From assembly GCA_024398135.1 (NCBI GenBank), contig CP073750.1, positions 2,604,001-2,668,000 of the forward strand: a stretch of DNA of 64,000 nt, in the 5' to 3' direction. The position numbers and the translations under genes were made by a program. Within the stretch, counting starts at the first letter, position 1; each line of letters opens with the position of its first letter. A model generated the notes under the pieces. It made no database searches. It saw only the letters and a program-made list of their open reading frames with translations, and was not told the DNA's origin. The DNA is from a bacterium SCSIO 12643. GTDB lineage: Bacteria; Bacteroidota; Bacteroidia; Flavobacteriales_G; Salibacteraceae. Below, piece by piece: positions 31,263-40,565 of this stretch.

Positions 31263-32396
31263 TCAGTTGCTAATTTCAAAGTGTATTTCGTGAGCTTCAT
31301 TGAAAGATGGTATTTCTAATTTCGAAATCATAGCTTCAACAACTTTTTCTGGTACCTTATAATTTCTATGGTGATTTTGTGATAATAGTTGTTTAAAAGG
31401 AACTTCGATATAAAATATTTTTACGCGAGCACCATAATCGACAAAGAGCGAAATCCATTTACTCCGCATATCAGAGGTGATATTTGTTGCATTAAAAACA
31501 AAAGACTTTTTAGCTCTCAAGTATATTTTAGCTTGTTCTTTACCCATTTGAATCACTTGTCCGTTTTTCTTCTTATCAGTTGGTTCAATTTTATGAGAGC
31601 GTCTGATTTCGTCAAGCGATAAAACTGGGAAATCAAAGTTGTTTTTGATATATGTGTCCTTACCACTTCCTGGTAAAGCACACATTACAATAACTTCAAA
31701 CTTAAGATCATTGAAAGGAACGTAATCCGGTGAAATTTCCGGTTTGTTTAAGTATAAGTACCGACCATATTCGGACTCAAAAACTCTGGGAGTTCCAAAA
31801 CATTTATTCTCCTTACACAATTCATTGAAAAGCTCAATTCGAAGTAAAATATCATCTTTATCCAAACAGATTCGACCCAAAACATCGGCTTTTGCGAGCA
31901 TAGATAAATGTTGAGTGTTTAGTTGTAAACTCACCGAAATGACTTCTTTATTAGGGTCTTCTTTTTGTAAAGCCCAAAGAGGTAGACCATGATATCGAAC
32001 TAACCTTGCGATTTGTTCACGAATTTCAAAAGGAGTTTTTATTTCAGTATAAAGTATCGCTCTTGTCGTTAATTCTCCTTTTTTAGCATGTCTGGGGGAT
32101 ACAATTCTTGTTTTCCCATCAATTTCTTCAGTGGTGGTAGTAGATCTTTTTTCAATATCATGAAACAATGCACTTGCAAAAAGAATATGCTTTTCCTGTT
32201 CAGGAAGAAGTTCATATTCTGGTAATGCAATTAATGCTTCAACTACCATCTTAGTATGAGTTAGAACGTCACCTTCGGCATGCCATTCTTTATCTTGAGG
32301 AACGCCTCTCATGTCTCGAATCCAATCAAAAGACATCTCCAACTCATCCCAGTTGATGGGTTGGTCAATTTCATATTTGGGAAATTTCCAAATCAT
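31263..32396 (-). CDS. HD-Pnk: HD phosphoesterase fused to 5'-OH polynucleotide kinase
   Basis: Bifunctional RNA/DNA end-healing enzyme of 377 residues. The HD domain has His47 and the His79-Asp80 pair (SALFHDIEKRST), expected to hydrolyse 2',3'-cyclic phosphate or 2'/3'-phosphate ends. The kinase domain starts with VMCALPGSGKDTYI (P-loop 243-247), with LDEIRR (acceptor-side Asp262) and an Arg-containing lid (DMRSKW, 309-314). The order and fold match HD-Pnk enzymes such as the one studied from Runella slithyformis. Its first 4 bp overlap the stop of the RNA ligase gene, so the two are translated together and should heal and seal broken RNA. Confidence 0.85.
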   Translation of the reverse strand: MIWKFPKYEIDQPINWDELEMSFDWIRDMRGVPQDKEWHAEGDVLTHTKMVVEALIALPEYELLPEQEKHILFASALFHDIEKRSTTTTEEIDGKTRIVSPRHAKKGELTTRAILYTEIKTPFEIREQIARLVRYHGLPLWALQKEDPNKEVISVSLQLNTQHLSMLAKADVLGRICLDKDDILLRIELFNELCKENKCFGTPRVFESEYGRYLYLNKPEISPDYVPFNDLKFEVIVMCALPGSGKDTYIKNNFDFPVLSLDEIRRSHKIEPTDKKKNGQVIQMGKEQAKIYLRAKKSFVFNATNITSDMRSKWISLFVDYGARVKIFYIEVPFKQLLSQNHHRNYKVPEKVVEAMISKLEIPSFNEAHEIHFEISN

Positions 32397-33193
32397 AGTT
32401 GTTCTAAGAATTCATAGCCATACCATTTGTATTTATGGTAATCTATAAGTTTAGTTGGCTTCCAGGTTTTAGTCCAATGTACATTGGTTTGAACATGCGA
32501 TGCTCTAACTAATTTAAACAGGTTGTCGAATTCGTTATGTTCCACCGTTAGATCTCCATTGTTTGTATAGAACGAATCTTTGTTCCGGATTACAAAGCCT
32601 TCGGAACATGCTACTCCGGTTTCTGGGTCATAACCTCCAAGTTGACCTGCTGTATTTACGCTTTCTTCCCAGGACATGTTCAGGTTTGAAGTTAACCAGG
32701 AAGTGAGAATTTGATTTTCATTCTTTTGTTCATTAAAAATAGTTTTTAACTCGTTTTTGATTTGAATTTCTGGGACAACAGGGAAATCTAGCATTTCAGC
32801 GTAAAACTTGACTTCTTCCCAGCTGAGCCAGAGATCTTTATCACGCACTGCAAATACATAAAAAAATGATTCAAGTTTGTTGTAAGCTATAGAGTGAATA
32901 CCATACATATTCTCTCCAAAGATTTCTAGATTGTTCAGATCATTTTTAATCAATTTCCATCTTTCCCTTAATGGTTTGTCCCAAGGATGTTCCGTTGGAG
33001 CAGTATGTGATCTGGCAAAAACACCGTGTTTATTGAAACAATTGTTTTGACCATCCAGTTTCTCAGTGAGAATTAGTCCATCTTTTTGTGCAAATGATTT
33101 CACATACCCGGCAGGCATAAAGCGATCATCAGATGTTGTTCCTAAACTAATATGCGCATGAAGACTACGATTATATTTTCTGGATTCATTCAC
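32393..33193 (-). CDS. ATP-dependent RNA ligase
   Basis: Nucleotidyltransferase of 266 residues that should join 3'-OH and 5'-phosphate RNA ends. Motif I is TEKLDGQNN with the adenylated Lys45; FYVFAVRD fits motif III-IIIa, EGFVIRN motif IV and LFKLVR motif V. The small size fits a minimal Rnl-type ligase without a large C-terminal domain. The order of ligase then HD-Pnk with a 4-bp overlap makes a complete repair unit: the kinase-phosphoesterase prepares ends that the ligase seals. Stand-alone DNA ligase is unlikely given size and partner. Confidence 0.85.
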   Translation of the reverse strand: MNESRKYNRSLHAHISLGTTSDDRFMPAGYVKSFAQKDGLILTEKLDGQNNCFNKHGVFARSHTAPTEHPWDKPLRERWKLIKNDLNNLEIFGENMYGIHSIAYNKLESFFYVFAVRDKDLWLSWEEVKFYAEMLDFPVVPEIQIKNELKTIFNEQKNENQILTSWLTSNLNMSWEESVNTAGQLGGYDPETGVACSEGFVIRNKDSFYTNNGDLTVEHNEFDNLFKLVRASHVQTNVHWTKTWKPTKLIDYHKYKWYGYEFLEQL

Positions 33194-33262
33194 GGTTGAG
33201 GTATTAAAGGGAGAGGCGAAAGTAAGGTTATTTCTGATTTTAAAAAGAATAGGGCTGAATAT

Positions 33263-33823
33263 TTATCTAAATCCCAATCGGGTTATTAGCCCAACAATAG
33301 GTCCACCGGCTAGAAGTGCAAGCAGATTTATAAAAAATAGGGTGAGATTATGATCGCTAATATGATGTGTATAGTCCACACTAAATATGGAAAGTCCTGC
33401 CAGAGTCCACCCTAAAAATGAGAAGAGTATCCAGGATATATTTGATTTGATATAAGGTTTAATAAGTCTGATTTGCAATATTCCTGAGATAATACTGCCA
33501 AGAGAAATACATAATGCAATGAGTAAGGCGTTGGGTTGAAAGTAAATAAATTGTTTGATGAGGTCTAAAATCAAAAAAGGAATGGTAAGTCCTATGGTGA
33601 GATAGAAAATCCACTGTTTGGAAATTTTAATATGAGCATCTAAAAAGCGCCATTGCATATAACCCATACCAAGTCCCATTCCTATGGCCATGAAGAACTG
33701 CAAACCTTCAATTCCGAATGCATCAAATGAGACTGAGAAGATCAAAGTTAAGAGTACACCAAAAAGCCATCCCAAGCTGGAGAAAATGATCCATTTATTA
33801 TGAGACTTCCGATCCAGGTTCAT
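33263..33823 (-). CDS. Multi-pass membrane protein, unknown
   Basis: About 186 residues starting at the ATG at 33823 (MNLDRKSHNKWIIFSSLGWL), directly after the stop of the preceding gene. It has about six hydrophobic segments arranged as two similar halves: WIIFSSLGWLFGVL near the start and WILFSFLGWTLAGL later, each followed by a GxGMGY- or GGPIVGL-type turn. This internal duplication is clear; the function is not known. Confidence 0.6.
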   Translation of the reverse strand: MNLDRKSHNKWIIFSSLGWLFGVLLTLIFSVSFDAFGIEGLQFFMAIGMGLGMGYMQWRFLDAHIKISKQWIFYLTIGLTIPFLILDLIKQFIYFQPNALLIALCISLGSIISGILQIRLIKPYIKSNISWILFSFLGWTLAGLSIFSVDYTHHISDHNLTLFFINLLALLAGGPIVGLITRLGFR

Positions 33824-33825
33824 GA

Positions 33826-34194
33826 TTAGCCTCCAATTTTTAGGCTTGCGGTAGAGAGCCAAATCCACAATAAAATAGGGATGATGATTAAAGGTAAAAC
33901 CTGTATGAGATCAATCAGAATTTCGGTGTTGTTATTCTGTTTTCTGTGAAAACGAATTAATGCAATTGTAACCCAAAGCCAGTATAAAATGATTGAAATT
34001 CCAGCGAAAATGACCAGGTAGATGCCATCTAAATATCCATTTTGGATCATCATTCCCAGGGCGAATGAAGCAACGGTGGAAACGAGATACAACAAAACCA
34101 TGCCGATCAACGGAAAAGGATCGCTTTTTTTTAGATTGTTTTGAAACCAGTTGATGAAAACTACAATCACTATTAAATTCAGAATAATACCCAT
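33826..34194 (-). CDS. Small membrane protein, unknown
   Basis: A 122-residue protein with four hydrophobic segments and almost no soluble part. The stop at 33826 is 2 bp from the start of the next membrane-protein gene, so the two are probably cotranslated. No family recognised. Confidence 0.55.
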   Translation of the reverse strand: MGIILNLIVIVVFINWFQNNLKKSDPFPLIGMVLLYLVSTVASFALGMMIQNGYLDGIYLVIFAGISIILYWLWVTIALIRFHRKQNNNTEILIDLIQVLPLIIIPILLWIWLSTASLKIGG

Positions 34195-34290
34195 GGATCA
34201 GTTGTTTTTACTGATCAACTAAGGTAAAGAAATATGAAACGCTCTTCATTTAAATAAGATTAAATTAGGTTAAAATATGGCGTTCTGGGT

Positions 34291-34653
34291 TTAGTCCCTG
34301 TGCGTTTTAAATTGTGTTTTTAAAATGGAAATAAGTGCAATAGTTGAGGAAACAGACATAACAGTAAAAATGATTTTTTTTCGCAATGGCTGCCAGTCTT
34401 GAAACAAAAATGTCCAGTTCATTTTAAGGACTAGAATTCCAAATGCAAATAAGATCAAAAGCGAAAGGTATGTTTTAAATGTTCTGTATTTGTTTTTCAT
34501 ATATTGAATCGACAGGAGTAAGATCCCGATAAAAGCTGGAATCCACGGAGTAATTCTTAGAATCCCGAATTGGAGATAATGTCCAGTAAAACCAACACAA
34601 CTACAAAGCAAGAGTATCAGACTATAATAGGTGATAATTTTTCGCATAATCAT
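34291..34653 (-). CDS. Small membrane protein, unknown
   Basis: About 121 residues from the ATG at 34653 (or the next one at 34647, MRKIITYYSLILLLCSCVG). Four hydrophobic segments; function unknown. Its start lies immediately behind the T-run of the terminator of the upstream gene. A longer frame from 34701 would run through that hairpin and is not favoured. Confidence 0.5.
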   Translation of the reverse strand: MIMRKIITYYSLILLLCSCVGFTGHYLQFGILRITPWIPAFIGILLLSIQYMKNKYRTFKTYLSLLILFAFGILVLKMNWTFLFQDWQPLRKKIIFTVMSVSSTIALISILKTQFKTHRD

Positions 34654-34684
34654 AAAAAAGGGAAGTTTGTCAAACTTCCCTTTT
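34654..34684 (-). terminator. Intrinsic terminator
   Basis: On the minus strand AAAAGGGAAGTTTG and CAAACTTCCCTTTT form a long stem followed by T residues, 18 bp past the stop of the hydrolase gene at 34702. The next gene begins at once behind it. Confidence 0.85.
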
Positions 34685-34701
34685 GCATTAAAATCCACCA
34701 A

Positions 34702-35445
34702 TTATTTGATGTGTTCTGGTTTATATAATAGAAATGCTTTTTGGATTTCAGCAGTTGTGAAAACATGACTTGCAATGAGCGCGTAATTCACCAGTGCAGT
34801 TTCGTATCCATCCATATCAGGAAGAATTGCGGCTGCTGTAGCGTCTTTGACAATACCTACCTCAAATCCCTGTTCCATAAGTTCACGTAAATGCGCTTCG
34901 GTACATAGATTAGATAACATTCCACCTAAAATAACTTTATTGATTTTTCTTTTTCGGAGTTGTAGAACCAGATCATTGGATTCAGGACCAAATACTTTGT
35001 GCGGGGAAGTGATGATTACATTATCACTCTCGATGTATTTCTTATAACGTTGTAAAAAGTCCGCACCTGAATTTTTAAATCCCTGATCGTTGATGGGATC
35101 ACCTTTGGTAAATAGATTAGCGTTATGCGCAAATGCTATCATTGCGCCTTTAGAGTCCCATTTATGATCGTGTTTATAGATAAAATGTGGTGAAATAAAT
35201 ACCGGAATATTGTATTTTTCCCCTAGTTGAAATAGAATTTCAATATTTTCAATGGTATTATTTTTTTGAACACTTGGTCCAACTAAACCCCAGGCAACAC
35301 CATCTTCGCTAAGAAAATCGTTTTGTGGATCGGTAATAACGATGGCGGTGTTCTTATCGATTTCAAATCCGGGATCAGGTAATTGCGCGAATGAAAAAAG
35401 TGAAATGAATAGCGCGCTGACTAAAGTTATATTTTTCTTGTTCAT
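34702..35445 (-). CDS. Exported isochorismatase-family cysteine hydrolase
   Basis: A 247-residue hydrolase with a signal peptide (MNKKNITLVSALFISLFSFA). The catalytic triad of the family is complete: Asp39 (VITDPQNDF), Lys150 (TSPHKVFG) and Cys181 (MLSNLCTEAHL). Enzymes of this group cleave amides or vinyl ethers (nicotinamidase, isochorismatase, peroxyureidoacrylate amidohydrolase types). An exported version is less common; the substrate is not evident. Confidence 0.85.
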   Translation of the reverse strand: MNKKNITLVSALFISLFSFAQLPDPGFEIDKNTAIVITDPQNDFLSEDGVAWGLVGPSVQKNNTIENIEILFQLGEKYNIPVFISPHFIYKHDHKWDSKGAMIAFAHNANLFTKGDPINDQGFKNSGADFLQRYKKYIESDNVIITSPHKVFGPESNDLVLQLRKRKINKVILGGMLSNLCTEAHLRELMEQGFEVGIVKDATAAAILPDMDGYETALVNYALIASHVFTTAEIQKAFLLYKPEHIK

Positions 35446-35462
35446 GACGAATGATTTAATGT

Positions 35463-35960
35463 TTATGCAAATGGATTTATGTCTGCGGTAGGTCCATAAA
35501 TAGACGGTAAGGCAACATCTAAAGTGCGTAGGTATGTGGCCAATTCACCGCGATGGTGGTAGAGGTGATTTAGAACAAAAGTTCTGATAAAACTCGAGCG
35601 AGGCATGGTTGCTATTGGAGTTTGAGAACGGAGTAAATTCCATTCTTTAGTGAGCCATTCTTGTTTTTCGGTTTCCAGGATGGACCGTGATACATTTTGA
35701 CTTTTTTCAAATGCCAATAGAATCTCTTGTTTGTTTTCTGGGATCGGATGCTGAACGATAACTGTAGTTTCTACCTGTCCATCATGAGCAAATTGTAAAT
35801 TTCTACCGGGCAGACTGGCTACATGCAGTGCCAATTGTCCTAAAGACATTGCTTTTTCGTGTGGTTTGTAGGTCAGATGATCTTCTGGTAAGATTTCTAG
35901 TAAATGACCTGTTGAAACAAATTCTTGTTCCAATTCTGATAAATAATCTAGTGCATTCAT
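35463..35960 (-). CDS. DinB-family protein
   Basis: A 165-residue four-helix-bundle protein of the DinB/YfiT type. The metal-binding histidines expected in the family are visible (LALHVASLPGRNL, about 45, and LNHLYHHRGELATYLR, about 130-146). DinB-like enzymes often transfer thiols or isomerise thiol adducts; the substrate here is unknown. It is 17 bp upstream of the hydrolase gene on the same strand. Confidence 0.85.
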   Translation of the reverse strand: MNALDYLSELEQEFVSTGHLLEILPEDHLTYKPHEKAMSLGQLALHVASLPGRNLQFAHDGQVETTVIVQHPIPENKQEILLAFEKSQNVSRSILETEKQEWLTKEWNLLRSQTPIATMPRSSFIRTFVLNHLYHHRGELATYLRTLDVALPSIYGPTADINPFA

Positions 35961-36046
35961 AGTGTTTTATTTTAATAAATGAATGCCCCAAAAGTCGGAG
36001 GGTTAAGAAAGAAGCAACGGTATCAAAAGATACACGAGTGAAAAAA

Positions 36047-36676
36047 TTATAGAAGTTCTATTTCCCCACGATGTAGAACCAATTGATTGTTGAGTTCGAA
36101 CTGCTTAAGAATTCTGGAAATAACCACACGAGTAGTTCCAAGTTCATTGGCTAGTTGTTGGTGTGAAATTTGAATTTTGGATGAGTTTTGTTTCTCTTTT
36201 CGAAGATGTAAATATTCTAAGACACGTGTATCAATATGATCAAATGCCACACTTTCAAAAGTGTCTAATAATTCATCATAACGATTTCTGAAAGTTCGAA
36301 TCACGAACTGATTCCAGGAGGTATAATCCTTTTGCCATTTGGTGATAAACGGAGTGGGGATCGCTAAAATTTCGGTAGGTTCTACGGCAATGGCAATGGA
36401 AGGGCTTTCATGATTAAAAAAGCTGGCGGAAAGAGACATCATACAAGTTTGACTGGGTTCTACATAATAGAGCAGAATTTCCCGATCTTCTTTGGCCTGG
36501 AAAACTCGAATTTGCCCGGAAATTACAATGGGCAGTACTTTTACATATTGTCCTTCTCGGACAATAACGTCTCCTTTTTTAAAAGATAGGATCTCACCCT
36601 GATCAAGAATTTCTTCTCGAAGTTCTTTTTCGGTGATAAAATTTAAGCTCTTAAATATATCAGAATCAGCAATCAT
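36047..36676 (-). CDS. Crp/Fnr-family transcriptional regulator
   Basis: A 209-residue regulator: cyclic-nucleotide-binding-like beta-barrel (FKKGDVIVREGQYVKVLPIV), dimer helix, and C-terminal winged HTH (SHQQLANELGTTRVVISRIL). No Fe-S cysteine cluster of FNR type is present, so it does not look like an oxygen sensor. The run of Ser/Met at 73-78 is odd for a cAMP site. Spacing of about 90 bp to the DinB gene downstream leaves a link open. Confidence 0.9.
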   Translation of the reverse strand: MIADSDIFKSLNFITEKELREEILDQGEILSFKKGDVIVREGQYVKVLPIVISGQIRVFQAKEDREILLYYVEPSQTCMMSLSASFFNHESPSIAIAVEPTEILAIPTPFITKWQKDYTSWNQFVIRTFRNRYDELLDTFESVAFDHIDTRVLEYLHLRKEKQNSSKIQISHQQLANELGTTRVVISRILKQFELNNQLVLHRGEIELL

Positions 36677-36748
36677 TGGACAGGTTTTATGATGTCAAAT
36701 GTATTGAATGTTGGGTAGTTATTTTATGAGATAATTCAGTATAAAAAG

Positions 36749-37261
36749 TTAATAAGGGGTTTGTTTGATCTTTTTGGTATTGATTAAAAAGTTAATGCCG
36801 AAGTTATGATCATTAATTCCAACCATGTTACTATTGGTGAAATTGAAATTATAACCATATACTAGCCTAAAGAAATCGACACCAATACCAATTTCAGGTC
36901 TGAATACCCAGGCTGTTTGATCAAAATCGGTATAATGAATGATGTTGCCTCCGAGATTTAATCCGCCATTTCCACCGCCAATCCAGGCAAAAACTTTGAG
37001 CCCCCAAATAAAATCCTGATGTAATTTAAATTCGTTTGAAACTCCATATATGAATGTACTGGGATGAATGGTACCCACCAGGTTTTTCTTAATTCCTAAA
37101 CCTAATTCAGCAAAGTGATTGTGCTGAAACTGATATCCAGCGACCATAGCTAAATGTGTTTCCCAATATGGAGATAATCTTGTGTAGGTTGAATCCTGAC
37201 CAAATCCTGAGGAGCTAAATAAAATGATGATTATAGTATAGAAGTATTTCATCCACCTCAA
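36749..37261 (-). CDS. Exported beta-barrel-like protein
   Basis: A 170-residue protein with signal peptide (about 1-21). The mature part alternates hydrophobic and polar residues and is rich in Gly, Asn and aromatic residues (GYQFQHNHFAELGLGIKK; GGGNGGLNLGGNIIH), which suits a small outer-membrane beta-barrel. No family recognised. Confidence 0.55.
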   Translation of the reverse strand: MRWMKYFYTIIIILFSSSGFGQDSTYTRLSPYWETHLAMVAGYQFQHNHFAELGLGIKKNLVGTIHPSTFIYGVSNEFKLHQDFIWGLKVFAWIGGGNGGLNLGGNIIHYTDFDQTAWVFRPEIGIGVDFFRLVYGYNFNFTNSNMVGINDHNFGINFLINTKKIKQTPY

Positions 37262-37287
37262 AACGCAAATTGATGGAAATTATTGGA

Positions 37288-38490
37288 TTAAGGTTTTAGA
37301 GCCTGCAAATGATCGAGTTTTGATAGTTCAAATTCTAAGACCTGATTTGCATGTAGTACGGTCAGACTGATTTTTACATGTTTGTTTTTAAGTTCTTCTA
37401 GTACATCACAAAGTTTGGTCGCGCCATTTTGTTGAAGGTTAATTCCATTAAATTTTAAGATTTGATCTCCAAGTCGTACGCCTTTTTTGAATAACTCTGA
37501 GGAATCATAAATAGAACCGATGACAATTTTATCCTGTTTTGAGGTTGGGTAAAATCCATAATTTGAAAGTGATACGGAGTCATCTTTAATTTTGTCAAGA
37601 ACTATAAAATGGTTTTCCCAATTTAATGTTGTGCGATAATCTCTAAGAAATCGATTGCCAATGAGCACTTTGGTGTTTTGATCACTGAAGTTTATGATAT
37701 TGGAATCTATAGTAATACCGTTAAGCTGAATAGGGTAGGAGATTATTTTTTGTTCAGCTGCTGTTTGTCCATGAAGCGCATAAGCGTAATTGAATTGGGT
37801 CACAAATGGAATATGATCCGGTTGGTGTTGTTGAGAGAGAACGATGGAGCCGTTAAACCCCGTGTCAAGTAATCCCTGATCGATAAACGAACTATCCATA
37901 TGAATAGATAAAGTAGGATATCCCTGGATATCGGATTGAAAAGGAATGGTATCCGCCTCTGATGAAGATGGTAATAGATTGGGTTGATCTGTAAATATGA
38001 TGGCACTTTTTGAATAATCTATTTGCCAAATCCCTTTGTTCATTATGTTGATACCAATAATACCTGAGATATCTATACAACTTAATTTACTGAGGAGTTG
38101 AAGGTCTGTAGTAGTGGCGACAACGTCATAAAATGGAATTTGTCCAATATGTAATTGGTCGATTTGGATGGTCTGTAAAAACCTCCTTTGACCATTGGAG
38201 TCAAATGTTTTGGTCTTGCCCAACTTTTGATAAGAAATTTGGGACAAAAGGTTTTGATCCAGTATGGTATGTGCACCAGTATCAAAAATAAAGTTCTTTT
38301 CAGTACCGGAGATATTTACGGGAATGACGATCAGCCCATTGACGATTTTGAATGGGAGCTCTTGATAATATTGAGATTTTCCCATGTGTTCATTTTGTTT
38401 GGCTTTTTGGATTTTAAATGCAGATAAAACGCCACATGAGGAGAATGAGAGTAAGCTAAGGGTATATGCAATTGTTATGTATAGTCTCAT
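37288..38490 (-). CDS. Retropepsin-like aspartyl protease with PDZ domain, lipoprotein
   Basis: About 400 residues from the ATG at 38490, giving a lipoprotein signal (MRLYITIAYTLSLLSFSSC). Two aspartyl-protease lobes are encoded in one chain: FIFDTGAHT at about residue 67-75 and GLLDTGFNGS near 210. The C-terminal 90 residues form a PDZ domain (GVRLGDQILKFNGINLQQNG). The arrangement is common in Bacteroidota envelope proteases. The target peptide is unknown. Confidence 0.82.
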   Translation of the reverse strand: MRLYITIAYTLSLLSFSSCGVLSAFKIQKAKQNEHMGKSQYYQELPFKIVNGLIVIPVNISGTEKNFIFDTGAHTILDQNLLSQISYQKLGKTKTFDSNGQRRFLQTIQIDQLHIGQIPFYDVVATTTDLQLLSKLSCIDISGIIGINIMNKGIWQIDYSKSAIIFTDQPNLLPSSSEADTIPFQSDIQGYPTLSIHMDSSFIDQGLLDTGFNGSIVLSQQHQPDHIPFVTQFNYAYALHGQTAAEQKIISYPIQLNGITIDSNIINFSDQNTKVLIGNRFLRDYRTTLNWENHFIVLDKIKDDSVSLSNYGFYPTSKQDKIVIGSIYDSSELFKKGVRLGDQILKFNGINLQQNGATKLCDVLEELKNKHVKISLTVLHANQVLEFELSKLDHLQALKP

Positions 38491-38567
38491 TAATATCAAA
38501 TAATATGGCATATTAACTCTCTACTTTGAAAGTTATTGGCTAAGTAAGGTATTTAGTCTTTCTAAAG

Positions 38568-39065
38568 CTATTTCTTAGCCTTTTTGATGAGTTTAAAAGC
38601 CCAATCGTAATGACTGGACGTAGCAGATACTAAATAAGAACCCAATGATGTACTTCCAGTCCATTTATATCTTTTCTTTTCAAAAAGTTCTTCATCCGAG
38701 TGTTTCTTAATAATCTTTTGGATGATTTCAAATGATTCTTGTAAGAGTGATTTGACCTCATTAAGCTCTGTAGAATTATACATTTCCCAAATTTTTTTAT
38801 TTAATGCAGGAACCGTCTTCCATGTATAACCTTCAGCTGGCATAGCAGGTTTTTTATCTAACATACCTACCTGATACCAATCAGACATCATTAAATGCCA
38901 ATGATGTAGATGTGCCAGAACATCACGAATATTACGATTCATAGTACCTTCTGGAAAATCTGCTTTTTGTTCTTCTGCTGAAAACTGGTCAATGAAATGA
39001 AGTAGTTTTTGATAATTGGCATTACTTAAATCAATCAGTTCGGTTTTGTTTTTAGGTCTAGGCAT
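38568..39065 (-). CDS. ClbS/DfsB-like four-helix protein
   Basis: A 165-residue protein related to DinB. The pattern NYQKLLHFIDQFSAEEQ, RDVLAHLHHWHLMMSDWYQ and SYLVSATSSHYDWAFKLIKK is that of DUF1706/ClbS. ClbS itself hydrolyses the genotoxin colibactin; whether this copy has a similar protective role is not known. It stands alone between terminator-poor gaps. Confidence 0.8.
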   Translation of the reverse strand: MPRPKNKTELIDLSNANYQKLLHFIDQFSAEEQKADFPEGTMNRNIRDVLAHLHHWHLMMSDWYQVGMLDKKPAMPAEGYTWKTVPALNKKIWEMYNSTELNEVKSLLQESFEIIQKIIKKHSDEELFEKKRYKWTGSTSLGSYLVSATSSHYDWAFKLIKKAKK

Positions 39066-39134
39066 AGCAATATAATTTAATGGGTTAAAGGTAGCGATAA
39101 TGACCTAAGTATGAGATGTGATTTGTTGAGGTTT

Positions 39135-39506
39135 TTAACTGATTTTGATCAGATGGAAAATGTAGAAGATCAATGCCATTAGGCCGATAAGCAATAAATT
39201 CATTAAGAGAGTCATCCACCATTTTCCGCCTATGCCATAGCTAGTAGCCAAATGAAGATCAATACCTCTAACTGGTGTTAGGATTTTAACATTCATAGAG
39301 GTTAATTCATCGAGTTCAACGTGAATAGCTTCTGAAAACTCAAGAGTTACGCTTTGATCGTTTACATGGACATCTCTAATTCGAAATCGTTTTTCACCAG
39401 AGATCGTGGGAAGAAAAATATAATCACTAACTGAAATAGGTCGAGAACCAGTAACGGTACCGATGATGATGTTATCATAGATAGTATGTATTTCTAATTG
39501 GGGCAA
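39135..39506 (-). CDS. Hypothetical membrane-anchored protein
   Basis: A 123-residue protein: a beta-rich N-terminal part (about 1-85) and one C-terminal TM helix (about 98-119), so the N-terminal part should be on one side of the inner membrane. No signal peptide, no recognised family. It lies 20 bp after the WYL gene on the same strand and may be cotranscribed with it. Confidence 0.5.
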   Translation of the reverse strand: MPQLEIHTIYDNIIIGTVTGSRPISVSDYIFLPTISGEKRFRIRDVHVNDQSVTLEFSEAIHVELDELTSMNVKILTPVRGIDLHLATSYGIGGKWWMTLLMNLLLIGLMALIFYIFHLIKIS

Positions 39507-39526
39507 TGTAAATAAGTTTGTTTTGG

Positions 39527-40537
39527 TTAGGTATATAGTTCTAAAGCATCTTTAAGTTTGTTTTGAATGCGTCTTCTAAATGTTCCAGGTTTTAATACCT
39601 GTATTGTATTTCCAAAACCAAGTATGAGCCGTTCAAATTCAAAGTTTAGATGGACTTTAACACGAATGATAGCACTCCCATCATCGTTGATTTGTAAAGT
39701 TTTTTGTGATGAGTGAAAAGGTTTAGTAATCACATAAGGAGCATTTCTAGCATCTAGTTTTAAATCTACTTCTTGTAGTTGCTCATCATTTAGAACCGTA
39801 ACCCCATAGGTGTTCTTAAAGTATTCATCCCCATCAAAATGTTCTTTTAAATAATCTACATCCAGATTGTAATCAATTTGAATAATTCTATCTAAAGCTA
39901 AGTTCATAATTGGCCCTTTTCGTTTGCTTTTACCGATAATAAACCATCTGTTATTGAACTGTTTTAATATAAAAGGATGAAATACTATTTCTGAGGCTTT
40001 TTTAGCTTTAAAAGAACGATAGGTTAATGTTAAACAGACTTCTTTTAAAATAGCCTGATATAGAATGTCTAAATATTCAAGTCCCTTAAGGTTTTCATTT
40101 TTATCAAGATGTATAATTGATGCTTGATTATTTTTTTCAGTATAGATTTTATCTTCTAGTTTATGAATGATACCATTTAATTCAGAGAACAATGAGAAGT
40201 CTTTAAACTGTTTAAGCATCTCCACAGTTTCCGACAAAACATTCATATCATTTTCAGTTAAAGGGATATCGGTTATTGAGTAGGAGTCATCTTCATATTT
40301 GTAATATTTTTTATCGTAGACAATGATTGGTGCATTGTATCCTAGTTTATCACTTCGCATCAATTGAATGTCCAGTTGTACACTTCTTTTACTCACATTA
40401 ATATCTCTTCCTTCATAGTCGTATAAAGCTTCTGAACAAGCATGGATTAGGTCGTCAAGTGTCCATTTTTTATATCGATTTTGGAGGCATTTATCGATTG
40501 TTTTGTAACGGATTAAAGCGTTTTTATTTTGAGCCAT
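39527..40537 (-). CDS. WYL-domain transcriptional regulator
   Basis: A regulator of about 336 residues starting at the ATG at 40537. An N-terminal winged HTH (ALIRYKTIDKCLQNRYKKWT, and VSKRSVQLDIQLMRSD) is followed by a WYL domain (about 150-220; LTYRSFKAKKASEIVFHPFI and NRWFIIGKSKRKG) and a C-terminal WCX-like extension. WYL domains sense nucleic-acid-type ligands and often control defence and RNA-repair genes. It is divergent from the nucleotidyltransferase pair, with only about 87 bp between start codons and a palindromic site in that gap. Confidence 0.92.
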   Translation of the reverse strand: MAQNKNALIRYKTIDKCLQNRYKKWTLDDLIHACSEALYDYEGRDINVSKRSVQLDIQLMRSDKLGYNAPIIVYDKKYYKYEDDSYSITDIPLTENDMNVLSETVEMLKQFKDFSLFSELNGIIHKLEDKIYTEKNNQASIIHLDKNENLKGLEYLDILYQAILKEVCLTLTYRSFKAKKASEIVFHPFILKQFNNRWFIIGKSKRKGPIMNLALDRIIQIDYNLDVDYLKEHFDGDEYFKNTYGVTVLNDEQLQEVDLKLDARNAPYVITKPFHSSQKTLQINDDGSAIIRVKVHLNFEFERLILGFGNTIQVLKPGTFRRRIQNKLKDALELYT

Positions 40538-40565
40538 ATGCAACAAATTTAATAAGGAAAATTAA

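Noticed and set aside
33826-33868. Overlap of two membrane-protein genes
   Set aside because: A start at 33823 removes it and begins the downstream protein at a better N-terminus.
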